IMG/VR virus record: IMGVR_UViG_3300036826_000082
Location: 1 to 24,173 of that record
Length of the DNA stretch: 24,173 nucleotides
DNA from: a virus
Reading direction: 5' to 3' (one strand)
A program made the translations under genes and the position numbers. Shown here in pieces: positions 14,563 to 21,803 of this stretch (its first letter is position 1; each line of letters begins with the position of its first letter). The notes beneath the pieces are model-generated. The model worked only from the letters and a program-made list of their open reading frames with translations. It made no database searches and had not been told where the DNA came from.

Positions 14563-16522
14563 TCTCGCCCCGGCGCGCTGCGATGTCAGCGTTATGCCGA
14601 TAGACAGCCTTGGCCAGAGTTTGCCTATCAACTTGCAAGTTGATATTTACTTGCGGCATATGGTCTGAAGTAGCCATCGGCGGAACGCCGGGGAACTCAC
14701 TCAAGGTCTGGGTCCGGGTTCCTATAGGCGTAATCATCGTGCCGAGTGGCGTGGTAGATGCCAGCTCCGTTCCACGTTCGCCAACAAGCGCTTCAGAACC
14801 AAATGGTATCAGTCCACCAAACTGCTTGCCCTGGATCCGCTTGAGCCAGTTATGCGGTAGCCACTTCTCGATTGCGCCCTTCAAACCACCGCCGCGCTCC
14901 AGAGCTTCATCAGCAGCCTTATCGAGTGGGCCCTTACCAGGTGACGTGAGCTTCTTGCCGCCTATTGATATCGACTCGATGGCGAGCGCTGCCGAAAGCA
15001 CAATCAAAAAAGGAAGCGCACCCATCAGGCCGGCCATGAAAGCGGCGCTCGCCGCCGAACCCGCTGCCGTAAACTGCGCCATCGCGGCTGACGCTGTGCT
15101 TGATGCAATAAAGGAAGCGATAAAGCGCTCAGCCATAACCCGACCAATAGCGCTGAAGATCCCGACCTTGTACAAGAAGTACCAGGCCATAAGAAGCTTA
15201 CCTTGCCAATCGGCCTTCAACCAAGCCTCGAAGAACTTTTGTACCGCTTGAGAGGCGACCTTGGCAAAGAAGTCCGACACCTGTGCTATCGCCTGCGACT
15301 GATCGGTGAAGACCAGGTTCACCCAATTACCCAGAGAGCGAAGATTGTCGAAGAACTGTTCGAACCACGCCTGCATCTTGCCGGTATCCGACATCCTCTG
15401 CAGCCAGTCATCGAACCGCGTGATGAGATCCGTCAAAGTATCGACGAACTGCCGACCCTGTTCCTTCGAGCCGCCGAAGAGGATCTTGAACATCCGCCCG
15501 ATGGCGCTCCCGAGCCTAGCCCAAGCCTTGAAGTGCTCGACTAGATTCGCCATCGTCCGGTCGAGCTGTGTCTGATCCCTCGATGACTTACGCCAAGTAG
15601 TCGTAAGCTTCAGGAACCACTGTGCGAATTCAACAACATAGGGCGCACTCGCCTTGAAAACACGACCTATGGTTATGATGACGTTCTCGAACGCCTTCCC
15701 GAGTGGCCCAGCGATCTGCTTGAACGTCCCACCAAGAACGGCAAGGGTTCCCTTCATCTCCTCACCGCTCAAGTTGCGAGCGAACGTCTTGGCTACAGAG
15801 CTAACGACAATTGCCGACTGATTCGTGATAGATGTAAATGTCGGCAACAACCGGTTAACACTCGACAGAATGTCACTCAGAGCCTTTGCCATAGCGTTGC
15901 GGCCCGGCCCTGTCTGTTTCGTAAATGTATCCTGCAGATTCTGCCACATCTGCACGATGCGGAAGGTCCGTGTACCACCCTGCTGCTGAATCACAGCCCA
16001 GAGCTTAGCTCCGGCCTTCGCTGCCTGATCACTATCCTTCCCGTACAGCTGCACAGCCAATTGCTGCTGTTCCCACGCAGTCTGTACCTTCTTGGTCTGC
16101 CCTAGAACCTGTGCACCGATCAGAGCAATGCCCGAGAGCCCCACGGCAAGCGAGGCTAGGCCGCCACCAGCTACACCAGCGCCACCTAGCGCGGCCGCTG
16201 CAGCGCTATTACCTAACGACAAAAGGGCTGGTGCCAGATAGGTGCCGATCGTTATTGCGAACGACGTTACCCCACGCTCGGTAAAGACAGCAAGCGCTCC
16301 AAACTTCCTCAAGTCCTTCTGTGCAGCGCGCAGGCCACCCCGACTCAATGAGCGCATCTTGCGCTCAAGAATTTCCGTCTCATGCTGGAGCGCCTTTGCC
16401 TTTACAGCGGCCTTGAGCTCCTCATCACCAAACTCATCAACAGAGGCAGCGGCAGCGTACATCTCGGCTTCAAACCGAGCCGCATCCTTGACCGTAAGAT
16501 GAGCTGTGATATCTTCGATCAC
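14555..16522 (-). CDS. Tail tape measure protein
   Basis: A 655-residue, mostly helical, Ala-rich protein that sets tail length. Hydrophobic stretches at about 86-150 (SFAITIGTYLAPALLSLG, LAVGLSGIALIGAQVLG) and 445-530 (LLMAWYFLYKVGIFSAIG, MGALPFLIVLSAALAI) are typical; in this family such stretches may insert into or cross the host membrane at DNA entry. The C-terminus has FGGLIPFGSEALVGERGTEL, the familiar GG-x-P-G-x-VGERG tail of many tape measures. No lysozyme or peptidase domain is seen in it; those are in the hub. At about 0.15 nm per residue the tail would be near 100 nm. It follows the chaperone genes, overlapping the GT stop by 4 nt. Confidence 0.88.
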   Translation of the reverse strand: MIEDITAHLTVKDAARFEAEMYAAAASVDEFGDEELKAAVKAKALQHETEILERKMRSLSRGGLRAAQKDLRKFGALAVFTERGVTSFAITIGTYLAPALLSLGNSAAAAALGGAGVAGGGLASLAVGLSGIALIGAQVLGQTKKVQTAWEQQQLAVQLYGKDSDQAAKAGAKLWAVIQQQGGTRTFRIVQMWQNLQDTFTKQTGPGRNAMAKALSDILSSVNRLLPTFTSITNQSAIVVSSVAKTFARNLSGEEMKGTLAVLGGTFKQIAGPLGKAFENVIITIGRVFKASAPYVVEFAQWFLKLTTTWRKSSRDQTQLDRTMANLVEHFKAWARLGSAIGRMFKILFGGSKEQGRQFVDTLTDLITRFDDWLQRMSDTGKMQAWFEQFFDNLRSLGNWVNLVFTDQSQAIAQVSDFFAKVASQAVQKFFEAWLKADWQGKLLMAWYFLYKVGIFSAIGRVMAERFIASFIASSTASAAMAQFTAAGSAASAAFMAGLMGALPFLIVLSAALAIESISIGGKKLTSPGKGPLDKAADEALERGGGLKGAIEKWLPHNWLKRIQGKQFGGLIPFGSEALVGERGTELASTTPLGTMITPIGTRTQTLSEFPGVPPMATSDHMPQVNINLQVDRQTLAKAVYRHNADIAARRGENA

Positions 16523-17276
16523 GACTTGCCCTTACCCATTGACTTTGAGAGCGAGTTGATGATTCGCACCGCTAGATCTTGGCGGTGTTCCTTCTGAATG
16601 GAAATAGCACGCTCCGATATCCGACGGCGAATGGCCAACTCAATATCGCTCTCAGCCTCGATGAAGGACATAGGATCTGCGCCTGCGATCTGAGCGTGAG
16701 CCAGGAACTCAATCTCACCGTCGGCTAGGATTCCCCCAACAACGCCTCGACATCGACAGAGCGCCGCGTCGGGTCGCTCATCCAGCGAGCGATGGTGTTT
16801 GCGTGGATGGAAACAGCAAGGAGATTCTCCTGCCAACCACCACGCGCATCGGTGCGTGTTCCCATGAGATAGCTGATAACCTCACGCTGCGACTTGAACT
16901 CATCATCCTTACCCATCACATGCGCAATGCGGTCATACCCAACCGGCCCCTGTTCATCCTCGACCGGCACCCGCTCGCCGGTCTCAGGGTCGATCACGTA
17001 TAGGGCAATGCAGGCAGCGATGATCAGATCAAAGTCGCCGCGCGCCGGGTCCGGATTGCCATTCGCCTGTCGCATCAAACGCTGGATGCGATTTGTGAGT
17101 GTAAGCATCTCCTCTCTTGATACAACACGATACTCGCAGATCAGCTCCCCGTTCCACGAAGGAACGTCAAGAAACAATGTTCCCTCTCGCGCGTTGCGCC
17201 GCTGCTCCGCGCCCTTCAAGATCGACACCGAGCGTGCCAGACTCGGTGCCGATCCAATCTCAGGAATCTCCGGCAT
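16519..17276 (-). CDS. Frameshifted tail assembly chaperone GT-like protein
   Basis: A -1 ribosomal frameshift at the G5 run just before the G stop would fuse the first 181 residues of G to 71 more, reading GGILADGEIEFLAHAQIAGAD and ending SLSKSMGKGKS, 252 residues in total. The second frame has no credible start of its own: its upstream part would be an antisense-like low-quality peptide, while the sense after the slip is a helical, charged domain (IELAIRRRISERAISIQKEH). Its stop overlaps the tape measure ATG by 4 nt. In lambda and many other phages the longer product recruits tube subunits to the tape measure. The frameshift is inferred from frame layout and slip site. Confidence 0.72.
16725..17276 (-). 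CDS. Tail assembly chaperone G-like protein
   Basis: A 183-residue protein between tail tube and tape measure, where nearly all long-tailed phages carry a chaperone pair. It begins MPEIPEIGSAPSLARSVSIL, with GGGAG-type ribosome-binding sequence (AGGGAG) 6 nt upstream. The middle (LICEYRVVSREEMLTLTNRIQRLMRQANG, IIAACIALYVIDPETGERVPV) is reminiscent of the actinophage and T7-like chaperone family with a phage tail assembly fold. The end (NTIARWMSDPTRRSVDVEALLGES) is helical, and the stop lies just past a run of five G. The longer frameshifted form is listed separately. It should bind tape measure during tail assembly and is absent from the virion in other phages. Confidence 0.8.
   Translation of the reverse strand: MPEIPEIGSAPSLARSVSILKGAEQRRNAREGTLFLDVPSWNGELICEYRVVSREEMLTLTNRIQRLMRQANGNPDPARGDFDLIIAACIALYVIDPETGERVPVEDEQGPVGYDRIAHVMGKDDEFKSQREVISYLMGTRTDARGGWQENLLAVSIHANTIARWMSDPTRRSVDVEALLGES
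16731..16740 (-). promoter_or_regulatory. Putative -1 ribosomal frameshift site (GTTGGGGGAA)
   Basis: On the minus strand the G frame reads TTG-GGG-GAA-TCC-TAG. A glycine tRNA on GGG can slip back one base and again pair with GGG, after which GGA-ATC-CTA is read. The site is 2 codons before the TAG. It departs from the classic X-XXY-YYZ heptamer, because only the P-site re-pairing is perfect. Confidence 0.65.
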
Positions 17277-17299
17277 GTTGTCTCCCTATCTGTTCACCC

Positions 17300-17737
17300 T
17301 TAGACCTTGGCGAACTGTCCAGTCGGAGCGATGACCAAAGTCAGCAGAGCGAAGTCTGCAGAGTTCGAGTCATGCTCCGGGTGCTGGAACCCAACAAGGG
17401 TCCCTGTGATATTGTACGCCGTTCCGTAGGCGTTGCCGTCAGGATCAAGCGTCTGCTTCTTCACTGCGCAACGCGCACCGCCGACACCCGACGCTAGCCA
17501 AGTATCGTTGGGTGAATCACGCAGCTGGTCGTAGTAGCGCACGCATGTGATATCATCGATCTCAGGATTGCCACCAAGCGCCATCTGCGGCCCCATGTTA
17601 CCAGGCCGGTACTTGGTAGAATCGGCGGTGACGTTACCACCCTCCCACGTATCGAAGATACCAAGCTGCCTTGTCTCACCAGCGATCGTAACGTCGATCG
17701 TTACATTGAAATTCTTCTGGCCGACAGGATCTGGCAT
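17300..17737 (-). CDS. Tail tube protein
   Basis: A 145-residue protein directly after the sheath, the normal place for the inner tube subunit. It has no hydrophobic segment and is beta-rich: FNVTIDVTIAGETRQLGIFD at the N-terminus, a central RYYDQLRDSPNDTWLASGVGG, and an alternating strand end (SADFALLTLVIAPTGQ), all compatible with the tube fold shared with Hcp and gpFII-type proteins. The ribosome-binding site is unusually strong, AGGAGGTGA 5 nt before the ATG, and identical over 14 nt to the one before the major capsid gene, as fits a high-copy protein. Sequence alone gives weak family match; synteny is decisive. Confidence 0.8.
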   Translation of the reverse strand: MPDPVGQKNFNVTIDVTIAGETRQLGIFDTWEGGNVTADSTKYRPGNMGPQMALGGNPEIDDITCVRYYDQLRDSPNDTWLASGVGGARCAVKKQTLDPDGNAYGTAYNITGTLVGFQHPEHDSNSADFALLTLVIAPTGQFAKV

Positions 17738-17742
17738 CTAGT

Positions 17743-17756
17743 TCACCTCCTAGGCG
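17743..17756 (-). promoter_or_regulatory. Strong stop/ribosome-binding-site unit before the tail tube gene
   Basis: On the minus strand this reads CGCCTAGGAGGTGA. The TAG is the sheath stop codon and the AGGAGGTGA is the site for the tube gene. The same 14 nt occur before the major capsid gene at 22839-22852. Confidence 0.85.
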
Positions 17757-19252
17757 GGAATCTCTTCGGTGACCAACAGCTTCACAATCTCGATATACAC
17801 ATCCTCGCCGAAGGGGGACATCCTGCACGTGATCACCGCGTGCAGTTCATTGTTCGCCAGAGTCTCCGGCGTGTTGACACTGCCTGAGACATCGACCCGA
17901 TACGCCTGGTCCGGAGTATCGCCGAAGAGCGCCCTGTCGTTGAACAGAGGCAGCATCACGTGCGTGCTCAAGGTTGCGCCGAAGTCGCCGATGAGGACAC
18001 CCTTACCATCGATCATCCTGAAGACGAACCACTCACCGACTTCAGCCGACAGCGCAACTATGAGCCTGTGCAGCCGCACGTTCCCAAGCGGCAGCCAGTT
18101 CTTGTCGTTGTATGGATCAGCTAGAGTGCGGTAGCCGTAGATCTTCGTCAGGCCATACTGGGTCTTGATTACATTGACGCCAGACTGGTTCAGCTCACGC
18201 CGGTCGTCATCATCCCAGGACTGCGAGGCCCCGACAGCGGTGCGCACGACACCATTCGGTCCGGCCGAAGGCTCATTCGGATTCAAGCCATGGCCATCGT
18301 TGTATGACATAACGCCACACACGATCGGACTCGGCGGCACCCGCTTTGTGGTGCCCGTAACCTCACCGGGCACAACAACCCATGGAGCGAACAAGCCCGA
18401 GAACCGCGAGCGCTTGTTCGAGTTATCGAACACAGCATCAGCGGCGCCAATGAGGGTCGTTACATCAGCGGTATCAGGAGCGTCGAGGATCGCCACGCGG
18501 TTAAACGCCAAAGCGTGGTTTGCCAGGATCAGATGAGACGGGTCGGTCGTCTTACCCGGCGCGCACACCTGTCCAGGACCGAGGTCGGTGCTCGTATCAC
18601 TAAGTGCCGCTTCCAGATCATCATCATTCGGCGTTGCCGAGGAACCACCGACGAGGATGTAATTCGACCCTACAGGAATTAGGTCGCTCGGACCATCCTC
18701 CAGCGTTATGTATTTCGAGTTCTGCCCCCAGGCGAGCGCCGACAACTTATCGCCCGCCGTGAACAACTGCGAGCGCTCCTGATTCACACCGGATGCGTTC
18801 AGCGAGTCCTGGATAGCGATGTAGTAGTTGCCAATCGGGACCGTAGAGTCCATCGCGTTGTCTACTATAACAACAGCGATATTGTTGCTGAAGACACCTG
18901 GGTACTTGGCCTTTGCTGTGAAAACAACTTCAGCCGAAGCATCCGGAATGTCGATCTCAGCCGTAGCATCGCCCGCTCCAGTAACACGCACCACATAGAG
19001 CTTGCTGCCACCCTCACTGAAGTAGGAGTCGACAGCATCATACATCTGCTGCGACCCTACATCATTGCGCCCCGAGGGGTTGTACTTCTTTGTGAAGTCA
19101 CTGAGGTTGGTACACTGATCCTTGACCGTCAACTGCGACGGCACCGGGCCAGTCTGGGTAGTTCCCGCCATAAAGCACTGACCGACATCAGTCGGGATGC
19201 TCAGAGGCGGCGGGAACTCCCGCGTGGTGATGGTAACACCAGGACTAGACAT
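17750..19252 (-). CDS. Contractile tail sheath protein
   Basis: A 500-residue sheath subunit that shortens to drive the tube through the host envelope. It starts MSSPGVTITTREFPPP, the usual P-G-V-x-I-x-E opening. Further family features are SEGGSKLYVVRVTGAGDATA near residue 80, a variable middle domain (about 95-200), the NRVAILDAPDT stretch, a FSGLFAPWVVVPGEV core, and the C-terminal YGYRTLADPYNDKNWLPLGNVRLHRLI region followed by VEIVKLLVTEEIPA-like handshake strands. An AAGGAGG lies 6 nt before the ATG, inside the preceding small gene, with an 8-nt overlap (ATGTCTAG). This gene fixes the phage as myovirus-type. Confidence 0.95.
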   Translation of the reverse strand: MSSPGVTITTREFPPPLSIPTDVGQCFMAGTTQTGPVPSQLTVKDQCTNLSDFTKKYNPSGRNDVGSQQMYDAVDSYFSEGGSKLYVVRVTGAGDATAEIDIPDASAEVVFTAKAKYPGVFSNNIAVVIVDNAMDSTVPIGNYYIAIQDSLNASGVNQERSQLFTAGDKLSALAWGQNSKYITLEDGPSDLIPVGSNYILVGGSSATPNDDDLEAALSDTSTDLGPGQVCAPGKTTDPSHLILANHALAFNRVAILDAPDTADVTTLIGAADAVFDNSNKRSRFSGLFAPWVVVPGEVTGTTKRVPPSPIVCGVMSYNDGHGLNPNEPSAGPNGVVRTAVGASQSWDDDDRRELNQSGVNVIKTQYGLTKIYGYRTLADPYNDKNWLPLGNVRLHRLIVALSAEVGEWFVFRMIDGKGVLIGDFGATLSTHVMLPLFNDRALFGDTPDQAYRVDVSGSVNTPETLANNELHAVITCRMSPFGEDVYIEIVKLLVTEEIPA

Positions 19253-19427
19253 CCTTGTCCTCCTTCTTCTTGGACTTGACCTCCAGCAGATGACCCTCTT
19301 CGATCAACCGCTTATTGTGCAGATCCTTGGACTCATCCGCCGTAAGATCAACCGTCTCTCCCGGCACCAAGGACCTACCATCAGCCAAGGTCCGTTCACC
19401 GCTAGTGAGCGGGGTATAGACCTTCAA
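19245..19427 (-). CDS. Small protein before the sheath (60 aa)
   Basis: Starts at a TTG with GGAGGG six bases upstream; the TTG overlaps the previous stop as TTGA. The 60-residue product reads MKVYTPLTSGERTLADGRSL, then a GETVDLTADESKDLHNKRLIEEG segment and a Lys/Glu tail (LLEVKSKKKEDKDV). Small proteins with a T-L-x-D-G-x-x-x-P-G-E pattern like this are common next to connector and sheath genes in phages, where they may be minor structural pieces. Function not known. Confidence 0.68.
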   Translation of the reverse strand: MKVYTPLTSGERTLADGRSLVPGETVDLTADESKDLHNKRLIEEGHLLEVKSKKKEDKDV

Positions 19428-20047
19428 GAGATACCCTCCAATTCTACATCGGTTTCTGTACGTTGCACCCGGCCGAGATCAGGCACAGGCTCCAGAGGAT
19501 CGGCCGAGATTGTCTTTGGACCACCGTAAAGATTGTCAGCGAAGTGGCTAACTCTAACGATAAAGTTCAAGCGGGCTGAGCAGAGAGTCCGCGATTGGTC
19601 AGTAGATATGTCGTCAACAGAGAACCCTGTCCACGACATGACGACTGCCTTGCCATTCCAGAACTTCGCCTTCTGTAAAAAGAGACCAAGAAGCGCCGCC
19701 TGATAGTGTCCAGCCAGAGCACGGGCGTCGTCGGCGCTCGCCGCGTGGCATACACCGGAGATACCCATGCCTAAGTCCGCCGACCAGATATCATCACCAA
19801 ACCGATGCGGCGCCGAAGCGGTTCCATTTGAGACTACTACGATCATCGGTGTGAACTCTTCACCCGGCAGAGCATCGAAGGTTTGGCGAATGATGTGCGA
19901 CCTCGGCCGGGCGATGCTATCCGGCACAATGCCATTCAGGCGCTCACGAGCGGCGATGTAGTCAGGGAACCAATCCTTCAGATGATCGAGCAATGCCCGC
20001 TCGACATCATAGAAGGAGATCAGGTTGCCAAATACTTGATCAGACAT
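19424..20047 (-). CDS. Tail terminator / neck protein (putative)
   Basis: A 207-residue protein between the tail completion protein and the sheath, where myoviruses carry the tail terminator that caps the growing tube and joins it to the head. It starts MSDQVFGNLISFYDVERALLDHLKDWF. It contains SHIIRQTFDALPGEEFTPMIVVVSNG, then a strand-rich centre (DIWSADLGMGISGVCHA) and a helix (DDARALAGHYQAALLGLFLQ), ending with LNFIVRVSHFADNLYGGP. The helix-strand order (N-terminal helix, MIVVV strand, WSADLGMGISG, helix) is that of the terminator fold (gpU/gp6-like). Start and upstream stop share the 8-nt overlap ATGTCTGA. Assignment rests on fold pattern and synteny. Confidence 0.62.
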   Translation of the reverse strand: MSDQVFGNLISFYDVERALLDHLKDWFPDYIAARERLNGIVPDSIARPRSHIIRQTFDALPGEEFTPMIVVVSNGTASAPHRFGDDIWSADLGMGISGVCHAASADDARALAGHYQAALLGLFLQKAKFWNGKAVVMSWTGFSVDDISTDQSRTLCSARLNFIVRVSHFADNLYGGPKTISADPLEPVPDLGRVQRTETDVELEGIS

Positions 20048-20495
20048 GATCGTCCGGGATACCGTGGAAGATGAAGTTCTGCATGATGCGATAGTACTCT
20101 TGCGCGTTCAGGCGGGAGAACATGATCGGCGGCCGCTTGGGCATGTACCTTGTGCCCTTGTCATGGAACTCAAAGTAGGGCACCTTAGAGCCATAACGGA
20201 TACTGTGATCGTCAACATCCTGAATGCCCTCGGCGGCATGCGGCATTACCAAACTCCGCATCAGACGACCCGAGCCTATGAGAATGTCGCCTTCCTCCTT
20301 ACCAGAATCCGTCGGCTCCCACGGGCGTCCGACATTGGCGCCGCTCGTATTGAATACCTCGAACTCGTGGCCAAGCACCCTCAACATGATAACGTCCATC
20401 GCAGGCCGCATCTTGATGGCTCGCTTCGCAGGCGAACGGAGCATGTTCTCCGTGGCGTATAAACCATCGATATTGAGCCGGATCTTGATGCCCAT
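20040..20495 (-). CDS. Tail completion / virion morphogenesis protein
   Basis: A 151-residue protein of the gpS/gpG-like virion morphogenesis type. Diagnostic parts are FNTSGANVGRPWEPTDSGK, LIGSGRLMRSLVM and SIRYGSKVPYFEFHDKGTRY, followed by MPKRPPIMFSRL: the family patterns W-x-P-(L/T), L-x-x-S-G-x-L-x-x-S, Y-a-x-x-H-x-x-G and P-x-R-P-x-x. Such proteins act at the head-tail joint or in tail completion. The start is coupled to the upstream connector gene through TGATG. Confidence 0.78.
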   Translation of the reverse strand: MGIKIRLNIDGLYATENMLRSPAKRAIKMRPAMDVIMLRVLGHEFEVFNTSGANVGRPWEPTDSGKEEGDILIGSGRLMRSLVMPHAAEGIQDVDDHSIRYGSKVPYFEFHDKGTRYMPKRPPIMFSRLNAQEYYRIMQNFIFHGIPDDHV

Positions 20496-21280
20496 CAGAA
20501 GCGAGTATCCCAGTTGACCTGATAAGGCGTAGGAAAGTCAAAGTACGAGTTGCCGGATTGCGCAGCGACCAGATCCCAAAGACCAGTGCCCCCAGCGCCA
20601 TCACCGGAAGGCTTCTTGCCAGTGACGTCCTCGTACAGGATGTCCATCTGGTCGTCAAAAAGCTCCTTCAGATAGGGGTATGGTGATACACCGCGCGCAA
20701 TCTGCTCGCTGTACTTAGTAAGCTCGACGAGAGCCGCCGCCATGAGAGCGATCATCGAGCGGATCGCGGCCTTCGTTGTATCATCAAGCGGGTCTACCAC
20801 AGGTACAATGACACCGGCAAGGCTCGGGTTGAGCGGTATGTGCAACCGTCGCAGCACCCATTCCTCAGCCTTGTCGATCAACTCCTCAACCTCACGACGA
20901 GTTACAGGTGTATCATCCGTAAAGTCGCCAATCCACTTGTTGTATATATCAACAGTTCGGTTCTTGATATGGACGGCGACCTCGCGGGTCGTAGGGCGGA
21001 AATTGATGCTGCCCTCGTACCAGACAGGCGAGTAGGTTACAGTGTTACCGTTCTCATCCGTGAATACAAGCTGGTACCAACCAGGCAGCTGAGCAGCCTC
21101 GACTATGTACTCGTCCTCCGGTGGCTCTCCGGAGTCAATGTAGTCCGGAATATCCTCATGATGGAACACTGTGTAAGTTCCATCATAGGTATCCGATGAC
21201 TTGAAGTCAACCCCTGTGTACTTGATGCCGTCGTCCCGCTCTGGCGGCCTTACATTCTCGAATGTAATAGTCTCAGCCAT
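20495..21280 (-). CDS. Head-tail connector/adaptor with N-terminal Ig/FN3-like domain
   Basis: A 261-residue protein. Residues about 100-225 are helical (VAVHIKNRTVDIYNKWIG, REVEELIDKAEEWVLRRL, IRSMIALMAAALVELTKYSE, YPYLKELFDDQMDILYED), like gp6-type connectors that dock under the portal. Residues about 17-90 form a separate beta region (YTGVDFKSSDTYDGTYTVFH, GWYQLVFTDENGNTVTYSPV) with the look of an Ig or fibronectin-III fold, an unusual extension for a connector. It may decorate the neck or bind the host surface. The ATG has no ribosome-binding site; it seems to depend on coupling to a short leader ORF just upstream. Connector function is inferred from fold pattern and position between capsid and tail completion genes. 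Confidence 0.65.
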   Translation of the reverse strand: MAETITFENVRPPERDDGIKYTGVDFKSSDTYDGTYTVFHHEDIPDYIDSGEPPEDEYIVEAAQLPGWYQLVFTDENGNTVTYSPVWYEGSINFRPTTREVAVHIKNRTVDIYNKWIGDFTDDTPVTRREVEELIDKAEEWVLRRLHIPLNPSLAGVIVPVVDPLDDTTKAAIRSMIALMAAALVELTKYSEQIARGVSPYPYLKELFDDQMDILYEDVTGKKPSGDGAGGTGLWDLVAAQSGNSYFDFPTPYQVNWDTRF

Positions 21281-21335
21281 GGCTGGTGTAGGCCGCCGAC
21301 AGCCTAGGGAGGGAGCTACCGGCGGCCATTACCAT
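21273..21335 (-). CDS. Possible 20-codon leader ORF at the head-tail junction
   Basis: Begins at an ATG immediately after the previous gene's TAG, with GAGG 5 nt upstream, and runs 20 codons (MVMAAGSSLPRLSAAYTSHG). Its stop lies 8 nt inside the next gene (ATGGCTGA), the same overlap form as three other junctions in this operon. It reads through a GC-rich hairpin. Translation may open the hairpin and deliver ribosomes to the connector start, which lacks its own site. The peptide itself may have no role. Confidence 0.4.
   Translation of the reverse strand: MVMAAGSSLPRLSAAYTSHG
21291..21327 (-). other. GC-rich hairpin between head and tail gene blocks
   Basis: GGCCGCCG (21291-21298) is the exact complement of CGGCGGCC (21320-21327), an 8-bp all-GC stem with a 21-nt loop. 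It lies in the only sizeable gap (55 nt) of the structural operon and ends 10 nt before the connector ATG. No T-run follows, so it is more likely an attenuator, RNA-processing or translational-control element than a full terminator. Confidence 0.6.
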
Positions 21336-21803
21336 CTAACCTCTACCGATCACAGTCGAGAGGCCATCCACGACGCCCTTGCGGGGTTCGCCATCGTGAG
21401 CGGCTGTCTCAGCTTCGAGGAGCTTCTGTGCAGTCTCCGGGTTCCCATCGGAAGCCTGCACGACCTCATTGACCGTGGGTCGCTCCTGTTCGATCCAGCG
21501 GGTTAGATCCTCGACAGTCGCCGTCTCCGGATCCAGAACCTCCTCTTCATCCTCAGCCTCGGCCTGTTCCTGGGCCTCGTCCTCATCCATGACGTTGCCC
21601 CAGTACTTGTGCCGCTCATACGCCTCATCGTTCAGCTCGATGAGCTGCCCGAGGCGCTGTTCCTCCGGGTCGGCATCCGCAAGCTGCGGAGCACCCGGCC
21701 CGTATGCCGTGGTGGTGATGAGCCGCTCGTTCCCTAGCTCATCCTCGATGATCTTGGTGTACCCCAGCTCGCGGATGCGAACTCTGACAGAATGACCGGC
21801 CAT
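21336..21803 (-). CDS. Hypothetical structural/head-associated protein (155 aa)
   Basis: A 155-residue acidic protein directly after the major capsid gene (TGATG overlap). Residues 1-50 include a basic N-terminus (HSVRVRIRELGYTK) and a beta hint; residues about 70-95 are a strongly acidic run (DEDEAQEQAEAEDEEE); the end is helical: VEDLTRWIEQERPTVNEVVQ then DGNPETAQKLLEAETA. That C-terminal pattern (helix, DGNPE-x-A-x-x-LLE) resembles short domains seen in actinophage proteins beside capsid and connector genes. A role in head completion is inferred only from position. Confidence 0.65.
   Translation of the reverse strand: MAGHSVRVRIRELGYTKIIEDELGNERLITTTAYGPGAPQLADADPEEQRLGQLIELNDEAYERHKYWGNVMDEDEAQEQAEAEDEEEVLDPETATVEDLTRWIEQERPTVNEVVQASDGNPETAQKLLEAETAAHDGEPRKGVVDGLSTVIGRG

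Noticed and set aside
14610-15251. 213-residue plus-strand ORF opposite the tape measure gene
   Set aside because: It is a low-complexity Ser/Pro/Ala-rich shadow of the tape measure coding frame, with no ribosome-binding site or neighbours on that strand.
16740-16836. Upstream part of the second chaperone frame as an independent gene start
   Set aside because: The sequence before the slip site (CCFHPRKHHRSLDERPDAAL) is unlike a protein start and lies over conserved codons of G. A frameshift fusion explains the frame better.
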